Shown here: positions 1-6,508 of the stretch, piece by piece
Layout of the letters: each line of letters opens with the position of its first letter
How positions within the stretch are numbered: position 1 is the first letter of the stretch
Source of the DNA: Thermoplasmata archaeon
Lineage (GTDB): Archaea; Thermoplasmatota; SW-10-69-26
Assembly: GCA_003561665.1 (NCBI GenBank)
Contig: PWVY01000052.1
Coordinates: forward strand, 1 to 13,857
Direction: 5' to 3'
Length of the DNA: 13,857 bases
Notes under the pieces: model-generated
Told to the model about the DNA's origin: nothing
Seen by the model: only the letters and a program-made list of their open reading frames with translations
Database searches by the model: none
Made by a program: the position numbers and the translations under genes

Positions 1-312
1 GCGTTCGCTCCCGATGAACCCGTCGGCTTGGAACGTGAGCGCGTAGGAGCCGGGGGAGAGTTCGCTGAACGCGAAGCTCCCGTCCCCCGCGCTTTGCACG
101 GCGTCACCGATGCCCTCAAGCGTGACGGTCGCGTCCGCCAAGGCTTCGATGGCGGGGTTCGTGACGGTGCCTTGGATCCCGCCGGTGCTCTCGGTGACCT
201 CTGCCCGTTGTTGGGCTTCGATGTCATGTTGCTCGGGCGCATCGTCTCCACCGATGCAGCCGACGAGGGGCACGGTGAGGAGGGTTAGCGCGATCATCCA
301 GGCCCGGTTCAT
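1..312 (-). CDS. Secreted lipoprotein with carboxypeptidase-regulatory-like domain (3' end outside window)
   Basis: The frame is open from the ATG at 312 to the window edge, giving 104 residues without a stop. The N-terminus is a short hydrophobic segment ending in the lipobox LVGC (Cys19), so the mature protein is predicted to be lipid-anchored outside the membrane. A low-complexity Asp/Glu/Gln linker follows. From about residue 44 the pattern GGIQGTVTNPAIEALADATV, then a DGSFAF segment and SPGSYALTF, matches the carboxypeptidase regulatory-like (Ig-like beta-sandwich) fold often used in surface proteins; this is a fold assignment, not an enzymatic one. The start is supported by TTTAAG at 336-341, 24-29 bases upstream, the spacing of a leaderless transcript. 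The cargo or partner cannot be told because the C-terminal part is missing. Confidence 0.8.
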   Translation of the reverse strand, partial: MNRAWMIALTLLTVPLVGCIGGDDAPEQHDIEAQQRAEVTESTGGIQGTVTNPAIEALADATVTLEGIGDAVQSAGDGSFAFSELSPGSYALTFQADGFIGSER

Positions 313-335
313 GGGCCCTCTTCCACGCGTGGGGT

Positions 336-341
336 CTTAAA
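336..341 (-). promoter_or_regulatory. TATA-like box for the partial lipoprotein gene
   Basis: TTTAAG read on the minus strand lies 24-29 bases before the ATG at 312. That places the expected transcription start at or next to the start codon, so the transcript is probably leaderless. Confidence 0.5.
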
Positions 342-357
342 CGATGTGGTCGCTCGG

Positions 358-1440
358 TTATCCGCGGTTGCTCGGTTTCGAGCGTTCGTTGGCTTTTAGA
401 GGGCCTCTGGGAGGCTCCTTCGCCGATTGCGTGCGTGCCATGAGGGCTGCACTGATCGCGGTCATGACGGTGAGGAGCCCTGGGGTGGCCGTTTCGTCGG
501 GTTCGGGTTGTGCATCCTCGGCGTGGATGACGCGTTGGGGCCATGCGTGGTCTTCGAGGCCGGCCCATGCGGCGGCGTATGCACCGTGGATGGCGATGTC
601 GCCTTGCACGTCGAAGAGGGTTTGGGGGTGCCATCCTGTGGATTGTTGGTCCCCGGTGAACAGGTGGGTTCGGACCAGTTGCCCGTCCTTGAGCGTGTAG
701 GTGTGTTCCTCGTCGAGGATCCATTGGCCTAGGGGGTTGCCGTGGAGGGGTTCGTTGGTTTCCCTTGCCGTTTCATCGATGGGGGTCCAAACCCAGAAAT
801 CGGTCCCGTTTTGTGTGAACGCGATGGCGGGGTCGCTGATGGCTGCGATGCGCGCATCGAACGGGAGGCCAAGGTCTGAGAGGGGGACTTCGTCGAGCAC
901 CCAGGAGGCGTTTTGCACATCGTAGACGCTCACGGTGTTCGAGCGGGGGTTTGGGTCCACGATGAGGCGTCCATCGATGAGGTAGTTGCCTTCCTCGATG
1001 CCCACCGGCATCGTTGTTCGATCCTCAAGATCCAGGACGTGCGGGGTCCATGCCGAGCCCCCGCGGATCAAGTACACGATGGTTTCGTTGAACACGGCGA
1101 TGCCGTTGGAGATGTGCCCATCGACGGTTTCCGCCTCGTGGGAGGCGTCCTGAAGGTCCGCGATGTGGAGGGTGGAGGATGCCGCGTGGGTTTCAGCCCA
1201 CACGAAGTAGGGCTCCTCGTACGCGAACGGGTTGGCAAGCTCGCACGTGGCGCCAAGGACGCGATCTTCCACGACCGCGTACACGAGGGGGTCCCCCTCT
1301 ACGCTGTGCAGCATGAAAAGGCCGGGCCTTGGAGGTTCCTCGACCAAGGTGCACGCTGATGCCGGGGCACCGACCCACGCGGCCAGCGTGAGGGTGACCA
1401 CCAACACGATGCCGCCTCGAAGGCCCCACGCTGCTCGCAT
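358..1440 (-). CDS. Secreted surface protein with PGF-CTERM-like C-terminal anchor
   Basis: The product is 360 residues from the ATG at 1440. I prefer this start to an in-frame ATG at 1533 because it puts a classic signal peptide at the N-terminus (MRAAWGLRGG, then a hydrophobic stretch ending APASA before CTLVEEPP). The body has repeated short beta-strand motifs with aromatic and Asp residues (for example HVLDLEDRTTMPVG, DFWVWTPIDE), which resembles a beta-propeller or similar all-beta surface fold; I do not recognise the family. Near the C-terminus, after an acidic Pro/Glu linker, comes TPGLL (Pro320-Gly321), a hydrophobic segment and basic residues. This is the layout of archaeal PGF-CTERM sorting signals, but the basic tail is about 25 residues, longer than usual. 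It is divergent from the beta-helix gene at 1559, across a 118-base shared promoter region. The only TATA candidate is weak (GTTTTCC at 1464-1470). Confidence 0.72.
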   Translation of the reverse strand: MRAAWGLRGGIVLVVTLTLAAWVGAPASACTLVEEPPRPGLFMLHSVEGDPLVYAVVEDRVLGATCELANPFAYEEPYFVWAETHAASSTLHIADLQDASHEAETVDGHISNGIAVFNETIVYLIRGGSAWTPHVLDLEDRTTMPVGIEEGNYLIDGRLIVDPNPRSNTVSVYDVQNASWVLDEVPLSDLGLPFDARIAAISDPAIAFTQNGTDFWVWTPIDETARETNEPLHGNPLGQWILDEEHTYTLKDGQLVRTHLFTGDQQSTGWHPQTLFDVQGDIAIHGAYAAAWAGLEDHAWPQRVIHAEDAQPEPDETATPGLLTVMTAISAALMARTQSAKEPPRGPLKANERSKPSNRG

Positions 1441-1527
1441 GCACGAACAAGCCCCGGCGGCCTGGAAAACCCTTCGGCCCCCGAAACCTCGATACGGTGT
1501 TTGAACGTCAAACGACCTAACCAATCC

Positions 1528-1538
1528 CCTCATAACCC
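1528..1538 (+). promoter_or_regulatory. TATA-like box for the beta-helix operon
   Basis: CCTCATAACCC contains CATAAC at 1531-1536, which is 23-28 bases before the ATG at 1559. This spacing favours the ATG at 1559 over the in-frame GTG at 1553. A nearly identical string occurs at 9390-9404. Confidence 0.4.
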
Positions 1539-1558
1539 GACACTGTCACGATGTGGCA

Positions 1559-3091
1559 ATGCTCGGGAGAAAGCTCCACCTCGTGATCCTATGCATTGCC
1601 CTTGCAGCAAGCGCCCTCCTCATCCTCGGCCTTGCCCAACACCAGACCCTCGACAACGAGGACCCCCTCCAAAACGACGATGCGTCAACCCACGCCCACG
1701 CTCACGATCATCAACCGAACGAAAGCACCCCCGCAGTCAACCCCGCCAACGAAGCCACGCACCAACCCCGTCACGAGCACCCCTTCCCCGACCGCGACGC
1801 CAACGCGGACATCCCCACCCGCGCCCAAGCCACGGAACTCCCCCACCAGTTCAACCGCTTCATCGTGCACACCGACGAAGGCCTCCAAGAGATGCAAGAG
1901 GAAGGGTACATCACGGGTAACGGCACGCACGAGGATCCCTACGTGATCAGCGACTTCCGCATCACACGCGTCCTCGAGATCCAAGACACGACCAAGCCCC
2001 TCGTCATCGAGAACAACTACATCGAAGGCCAACTCAAACTCAACTACAACGGCCCCCACGTGCACGTGCACAACAACCACATCGAGGACCTCCGCGTCAA
2101 CGAGAACATCGAACGCACCGAACGCGCCACCAGCGGCCTCATCGAAGAGAACACGATCCCCTTCGTTGGCCAACTCCGCCACTACTCCGGCACGTTCGCC
2201 CACAACGACATCGGCCCCAAACCCAGCAACGTCATCGACGAATACCTCAGCGACACCGGGCTCGCCGCCCTCCCCGACCACGTCACGTTCCTCCTCGACG
2301 GGTACCACCTCGCGCACGTGCACAACAACACCATCCACGGCCACCTGGAGATCAAACTCCACGGCCACTACCACGGCAGCTGCCTCGCCTGCCCCCCCCA
2401 CGACCACGCCAACCCCGACACGTTCCCCCCCGGCAACGAGCCCCATCCCGACCTAGACCCCCAAAGCCACCACAGCTACCGCTACCACACGCTCGACCTC
2501 GAGAACAACATCTTCAAAACCAACGACGAAACCCTCGCGCTTCGCATCCACGATAACAACCACGCCGGCGACGACCAAACCGCCAACAGCGAACCCAACG
2601 CGCACCTCGAAGAACGCCACGACCACCACCAATACGTACGCGTGGCCCACAACACGCTCCACGGGGCATCGATGCTCTTCGACATCGTCAACGCCGACGA
2701 CAACCGCCACGACGGCATGACGCAACACGCCCACATCGACCTCACCGGCAACCATGTCACGCTCGAGAAACCCCGAGGCGACATCGGGCTGACCCCCGCA
2801 TACGCCGTGCACGCCGCAGACAACGCCGACCTCATCGCCAAAGACAACACGTTCACGTTCACAAGCGATGAAAGCCCCCTCCCCCCCGGCTACCGCTGGA
2901 TCGTGGACGGCGAACCCGCCGAGACCACCGGGTTCCACCTCCAAGGCCTCAACGCAACCCACGTCACGATCGCCCACACCCACGGCGAAGGCGCCCACTA
3001 CGGCGTCACGCTCCAACAACTCCACGAAAGCCCCCTCCACCTCGAAAACAACCAATTCCAAGCCCAAAAGGAGGACAAACATGAACGCTAA
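1559..3091 (+). CDS. Secreted histidine-rich right-handed beta-helix protein
   Basis: The product is about 510 residues. The N-terminus (MLGRKLHLVILCIALAAS and on) is a signal peptide or membrane anchor. A His/Asn/Asp-rich linker follows (THAHAHDH). From about residue 120 the motif GNGTHEDPYVISDFRI opens a parallel beta-helix of the NosD / right-handed beta-helix type, with many turns of the kind ENNYIEG, HNNHIED, HNNTIHG and ENNIFKT. Histidine is about one residue in ten (I count 54), far above normal. A dense cluster at 2360-2407 reads HGHYHGSCLACPPHDH, combining a CxxC with five histidines, a plausible metal site. There is no C-terminal membrane segment. It overlaps the next gene by 11 bases. 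The fold and export are well supported; metal binding (Cu, Zn or Ni) is inference. Confidence 0.8.
   Translation: MLGRKLHLVILCIALAASALLILGLAQHQTLDNEDPLQNDDASTHAHAHDHQPNESTPAVNPANEATHQPRHEHPFPDRDANADIPTRAQATELPHQFNRFIVHTDEGLQEMQEEGYITGNGTHEDPYVISDFRITRVLEIQDTTKPLVIENNYIEGQLKLNYNGPHVHVHNNHIEDLRVNENIERTERATSGLIEENTIPFVGQLRHYSGTFAHNDIGPKPSNVIDEYLSDTGLAALPDHVTFLLDGYHLAHVHNNTIHGHLEIKLHGHYHGSCLACPPHDHANPDTFPPGNEPHPDLDPQSHHSYRYHTLDLENNIFKTNDETLALRIHDNNHAGDDQTANSEPNAHLEERHDHHQYVRVAHNTLHGASMLFDIVNADDNRHDGMTQHAHIDLTGNHVTLEKPRGDIGLTPAYAVHAADNADLIAKDNTFTFTSDESPLPPGYRWIVDGEPAETTGFHLQGLNATHVTIAHTHGEGAHYGVTLQQLHESPLHLENNQFQAQKEDKHER
3067..3075 (+). promoter_or_regulatory. Strong Shine-Dalgarno site inside the upstream gene's 3' end
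   Basis: AAAGGAGGA lies 5 bases before the ATG at 3081, inside the last codons of the beta-helix gene. It fixes the start of the downstream gene. It also shows that internal operon genes here use SD-led initiation, in contrast to the leaderless first genes. Confidence 0.8.
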
Positions 3092-3914
3092 CCGCATCAC
3101 AACGCTCGCCCTTGCTACCCTCGTGCTCGCCGCGCCCGCCGCGCTTGCACAAACCCCCCAAGAGCAAACCAACCAAGCCCTCCAACACGCAACCGAAACC
3201 ACGCAAGACGCAGCCAACGACCCCCAAAGCATGATGATGAACGCAACGAACGCAAGCTGGCAAGGCAACCAAGCCAACTGGACCAAAACCTGGACCTGCG
3301 CCACCGCGTACGCGCTCGACGAAAACGCAGGTGACGCCGCCCAACAAGCCACCGGGTGCCCCACCCCGCAAAACGCGCAAGCCGGGCAAGACGACGAGAA
3401 CCAACGAAACCAAACCCCACCCCGCGCAGACGCAGATGAACTCGAAGATGCCGACACCGCAGCGCAAGACCTCCAAGCAGCCGCCCTCGCCTACGCAGAA
3501 GACCTCCAAGAAGACCCACAAAACGCCGACGAACACACCTTCACGCTCCTCAACCGCACCCTCGCCATCCTCGAGCGCCTCCTCGACCCACCCCGCATCG
3601 CCCTCTCACTCGCCCACGACGCGACCACGACCGCAGCCACCAGCACGATAAGCGCCATCAAAGCCCAAGCCCAAAGCCTCCAAAACAACGTAGAACACCT
3701 CGCAAACGCCACCAAGAACACCGCCATCGACGCCGGGCATTCCACCCTCAGCGCCATCACGCACACCGCCGAAACCGCAACCCAAGCCCTCAAGAACCTC
3801 ATCCCCAACACGAACCCCCCCACCCACCACCCAGCGTCCGACGAACTGGACCCCGCCACCGAACCCAGCGAGACCGTCAACGATCTCACGAAGACGGCTC
3901 ACCGCATCGCGTAA
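3081..3914 (+). CDS. Secreted Ala/Asn/Gln/Thr-rich helical protein, unknown function
   Basis: The product is 277 residues. The N-terminal signal peptide (MNANRITTLALATLVLAAPAALA) has an ALA-Q cleavage site. The mature part is low complexity (Ala, Asn, Gln, Thr). It contains just two cysteines about 20 residues apart (TWTCATAYAL and ATGCPTP), which could form a disulfide. An acidic middle (DADELEDADTAAQD) is followed by amphipathic helix repeats (SISAIKAQAQSLQNN, NATKNTAIDAGHSTLSAI, ETATQALKNLI) that look like extended helical or coiled-coil segments. Pro/His-rich spacers and NxT/NxS sites suggest an exported glycoprotein. No anchor or family is recognised. The 11-base overlap with the beta-helix gene and the SD site suggest translational coupling, so the two products probably work together at the cell surface. 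Confidence 0.75.
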   Translation: MNANRITTLALATLVLAAPAALAQTPQEQTNQALQHATETTQDAANDPQSMMMNATNASWQGNQANWTKTWTCATAYALDENAGDAAQQATGCPTPQNAQAGQDDENQRNQTPPRADADELEDADTAAQDLQAAALAYAEDLQEDPQNADEHTFTLLNRTLAILERLLDPPRIALSLAHDATTTAATSTISAIKAQAQSLQNNVEHLANATKNTAIDAGHSTLSAITHTAETATQALKNLIPNTNPPTHHPASDELDPATEPSETVNDLTKTAHRIA

Positions 3915-3973
3915 CCGTAAACCGCGCACCTCACGGACAACACCTACCCCCCACGAACGCAAGCAAGGGTTCG

Positions 3974-4996
3974 ATGGTGGAGTTGCCCCACGTTGAACCC
4001 GGCGATACCGTGAACGCTCAGCTTGCCGTCCGTGAAACGCGCGGGATCAAACCCTACGCGGACGGGCACCTTCTCGTGCTCATTCTCGGGAATGCGACAG
4101 GACAGATCACCGCCAAGCTCTGGCTGGGCCCAAGCCAAGACCGCGCCCGAGAACTCGCCCAAACATACGATGTCGGAACCGTCGTGAACGTACACGCCAA
4201 CGTGACCGAGTACAAAGGCCGCCCAGAACTCTCCCTCCAAGAGCCCCCAAGCACCGTGGATCACGATGCCATCGAGCCTGCCGCGTTCGTCCCCGGGTCC
4301 AACCGACACCTTGGATTCCTCATGCGTGGAGTCCTAGAACGTGCACGAGCCATAACCGACGAGGACCTTCGAGAAACCGTTCTTCAACCATGGACCGATG
4401 AACGAACACAAAACGCGATAGCGAACGCCCCTGCAAGCAAACGAAACCACCGAGCCTACCGCGGGGGCCTACTCGAGCGCGTCCACGCCCTCCTTTCCCT
4501 CACCGATACCGTTTGCTCCGTTTACCCGAACCTCGAGGAGGACCTCCTCACCGCGGCGATCCTCCTGTACCCGCTTGGAGCCCTCGAAGAGCACGATGTC
4601 ACGACCGCCATCGAGATCACGGACGAGGGGCGCCTTCTTGGGCCTGCTCTCCTTGCAGACCAACACGCCCATGAACGCGCAAGGGACGCGATGCTCTCCC
4701 CCGATCGAGCCATCCGGCTCCGTCATGCGCTACTTGTCCTCAACGGGGCTATGATGAAGGTGGCTCCACGCACGCCCGAGGGTGTGGCTGCTCGATGGAT
4801 CGAACGGTTGGACGCGAACGTTACGCGCACGCTGGAAGCCGTTCGCAGGATGCAAGAAGACGGTGAAGATGCCGGGTGGTCTCCCGAAACCAAACAGTAC
4901 TTGGATATCAACGCCCGGACCACCGAGAAGAGAACAAGGAGCCGATCCTCCCCGAACGGGGGGGAGGAAAACCAAACCCTCCAGAGGTCAAAGTAG
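3974..4996 (+). CDS. YhaM-like OB-fold plus degenerate HD-domain protein (probable pseudo-exonuclease)
   Basis: The product is 340 residues. Residues about 5-95 form an OB-fold nucleic-acid binding domain (GHLLVLILGNATGQITAKLW, then GTVVNVHANVTEYKGRPEL). Residues about 155-295 follow the HD domain of the YhaM 3'-5' exoribonuclease family in order: NHRAYRGGLLER, YPNLEEDLLTAAILL, EITDEGRLLG, RLRHALLVLNG and IERLDANVT. Most metal ligands of the family are replaced: the second His of the HxxxxGGLLEH motif is Arg169, the HD doublet is Tyr199-Pro200, the His after TDEGRLLG is Pro224, and the HH pair of LSHHG is replaced by VLN. His159 and the Asp of RLDA remain. Nuclease activity is therefore unlikely; a nucleic-acid binding or regulatory role is inferred. 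The basic tail (RTRSRSS) could add RNA contacts. No TATA at leaderless distance is seen, so the start (ATG, or GTG at 3977) is less certain. Confidence 0.8.
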   Translation: MVELPHVEPGDTVNAQLAVRETRGIKPYADGHLLVLILGNATGQITAKLWLGPSQDRARELAQTYDVGTVVNVHANVTEYKGRPELSLQEPPSTVDHDAIEPAAFVPGSNRHLGFLMRGVLERARAITDEDLRETVLQPWTDERTQNAIANAPASKRNHRAYRGGLLERVHALLSLTDTVCSVYPNLEEDLLTAAILLYPLGALEEHDVTTAIEITDEGRLLGPALLADQHAHERARDAMLSPDRAIRLRHALLVLNGAMMKVAPRTPEGVAARWIERLDANVTRTLEAVRRMQEDGEDAGWSPETKQYLDINARTTEKRTRSRSSPNGGEENQTLQRSK

Positions 4997-5041
4997 GACC
5001 TGTATCCTACCCGACGGGGGAAAGGTGGGTTTACCTCCTAC
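4985..5041 (+). promoter_or_regulatory. Mutually exclusive hairpins between two genes
   Basis: AGGTC (4985-4989) pairs with GACCT (4997-5001). The overlapping GTAGGA (4993-4998) pairs with TCCTAC (5005-5010) or with a second TCCTAC (5036-5041). A third small hairpin is AGGT/ACCT (5023-5036). The stop codon of the upstream gene (4994-4996) is inside the first stems. The layout resembles an attenuator or switch in the leader of the next gene, or alternatively a DNA operator; stems are short. Confidence 0.3.
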
Positions 5042-5072
5042 GGAGCAATACGAGGGTGGGGTTGATCAACCA

Positions 5073-5549
5073 ATGCGCGTCTTCATCGTCGGCGTAATCC
5101 TCGCGTTCTCTCTGCTTGCAGCCGGCGTGGCGAGTGCTTCGCTCCATCATAACGAGAGGGGCGACTATGTTGCTGCGCCCGTGACGAGCTCCACGCAGGT
5201 GGGCCTTCAGACGGGCCCCTTCGACATGGAAACCACCGTGGGGGACATCACGCTTGACCTCAAAGGGATGGAAAAGATCTCGGTGGGCGTCCATGACGTG
5301 ATCAGCTCGAACGTGGAGGTGTACTATTCCTTCCACGCGGACGATCCAAAAATCGGTCCCTTGGGCGAACCCATGGATGCGGTAGGCGTCGGAGTCTTTT
5401 GCTCATCCACCGTCATGGATGTCCCGGCGGATGCAAGCGTGCTCCGGTTGTCGCTGAACGCGCCCTCAACCTTCGATGCGCACCATGGCTGCCTTCCGGG
5501 TGTGGCGACGATGGGCGAGTGGTTCCTGCAAGACCGCACCGACTCGTAG
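5073..5549 (+). CDS. Small secreted protein of unknown function
   Basis: The product is 158 residues. The ATG at 5073 gives a clean signal peptide (MRVFIVGVILAFSLLAAGVASA) with cleavage before SLHHNERG. The mature part of about 135 residues alternates hydrophobic and polar residues (METTVGDITLDLKGMEKISVGVHD, EVYYSFHAD), suggesting a beta-sandwich. Two cysteines (VFCSST and HHGCLP) are candidates for one disulfide. No anchor, repeats or known motif is seen. An upstream extension of the frame exists but overlaps the previous gene and lacks a signal peptide, so the internal start is preferred. CAATAC at 5046-5051 is a weak TATA candidate at the right distance. Confidence 0.65.
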   Translation: MRVFIVGVILAFSLLAAGVASASLHHNERGDYVAAPVTSSTQVGLQTGPFDMETTVGDITLDLKGMEKISVGVHDVISSNVEVYYSFHADDPKIGPLGEPMDAVGVGVFCSSTVMDVPADASVLRLSLNAPSTFDAHHGCLPGVATMGEWFLQDRTDS

Positions 5550-5610
5550 GGGGCTACGAACCGCTTTTTGGCCGTGTCCTCGTGGATGTTTCTCCCTTTG
5601 GTGGACCCGG

Positions 5611-5623
5611 TCTCTTAAAGAGA
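5611..5623 (+). promoter_or_regulatory. TATA box inside a perfect palindrome
   Basis: TCTCTTAAAGAGA is a perfect dyad (6-base arms around one base). Its core TTAAA lies 26-30 bases upstream of the GTG at 5645, the position of a TATA box for a leaderless transcript. A dimeric repressor bound here would block TBP, so the site may be both promoter and operator. Confidence 0.5.
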
Positions 5624-5644
5624 GGCGAGGTTCTTGCGGGCCTT

Positions 5645-6508
5645 GTGCCGAAGACCGTTCCCGAGAAGCTGACGGCCGCGATGTGGCCAAAACCGCGTGA
5701 TTCGAGCATCACGTACGACCTTGACGTTGATGCTCGGCCCATTCTTGCGTTGGTGAAGGCAGCAGAGAAAGTTGGGTTTCGTGTGACGCCGACGGCGATC
5801 GTGTCCAAGGCGGCCGCTCAAGTGCTCGTGGAGTATCCAGATTTGAACCGGGATGTGCGCGGGTGGCGGTTACGAGATCGGAAAGAGGTCGATGTTTGGG
5901 TGACGATGACGGACGAGGAGGGGCGTTTGTTGGGTCGCCGTGTGGATCAGATGGATACGAGGGATCTGGTGGGGGTTCAGGAGGAGATCACGGAGCATGC
6001 TTCTGCGCACAAGGAGGGTCGTGATTGGACCGGTCGGATCGGGCATGGCCTTGTGAAGTGGGCCCCGTTGCCGTTGCTTCGGGGCATCGTTCGGTCGTTG
6101 GAGTTCTTGTTGCACACGCTTCGTGTCCCGATTGGGTTGCTTGGGATCAACCGGGAGGGCGCGGGGGCGGTGCACGTGACGAACGTGGGACCGTTTGGCG
6201 TCAAGCATGTGGCGGCGCCGATCCCCCCGTTGATGGCGAACCCGTACCTTGTGGCGGTGGGTGAGATCCATGAGAAGCCTGTCGTGGTGGATGGGGCTTT
6301 GGAGGTGGGTTCCGTGTTGCCGATCACGGCGACGGCGGATCATCGTGTGCTTGTGGGCATCAAAGCTGCGCGGTGGGCGAACCGGTTCGAGGCGTTGTTG
6401 ACGGATCCGGACTGGATGGTCAGTCAGATGCCGGAGGAGGTTCGGGAGGATGTTCGGTCCGCTGTGGATGCCCTGTTGCCGGAGGATTTCGAGCCTTACG
6501 ACGGTTGA
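5645..6508 (+). CDS. Stand-alone E2-type (2-oxoacid dehydrogenase) acyltransferase domain, catalytic Asp replaced
   Basis: The product is 287 residues from the GTG at 5645, chosen because the TATA-like CTTAAAG lies at leaderless distance and because family similarity starts just after it (VPEKLTAAMWPKPRDSSI, then a DLDVD strand). The rest matches the catalytic domain of dihydrolipoamide acyltransferases (chloramphenicol acetyltransferase fold): TPTAIVSKAAAQVLVEYPDLN, VHVTNVGPFG, and near the C-terminus ITATADHRVLVG. There is no lipoyl domain and no E1/E3-binding domain. His233 of the DHRxxDG motif is present, but the Asp is Val237. The protein is therefore probably not the core of a normal 2-oxoacid dehydrogenase complex. 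It may be an acyltransferase with another acceptor, or a reduced-activity paralogue. The 3' end overlaps the convergent methyltransferase gene by 13 bases. Confidence 0.82.
   Translation: MPKTVPEKLTAAMWPKPRDSSITYDLDVDARPILALVKAAEKVGFRVTPTAIVSKAAAQVLVEYPDLNRDVRGWRLRDRKEVDVWVTMTDEEGRLLGRRVDQMDTRDLVGVQEEITEHASAHKEGRDWTGRIGHGLVKWAPLPLLRGIVRSLEFLLHTLRVPIGLLGINREGAGAVHVTNVGPFGVKHVAAPIPPLMANPYLVAVGEIHEKPVVVDGALEVGSVLPITATADHRVLVGIKAARWANRFEALLTDPDWMVSQMPEEVREDVRSAVDALLPEDFEPYDG

Noticed and set aside
1685..2446. Long minus-strand open frame opposite the beta-helix gene
   Set aside because: The translation is Val/Gly/Asp-rich low complexity, the mirror of the codon bias of the real gene, with no start signals.
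2453..3457. 334-codon minus-strand open frame with hydrophobic stretches
   Set aside because: It is antisense to two well-supported secreted proteins and made of Val/Ala/Phe-rich shadow sequence.
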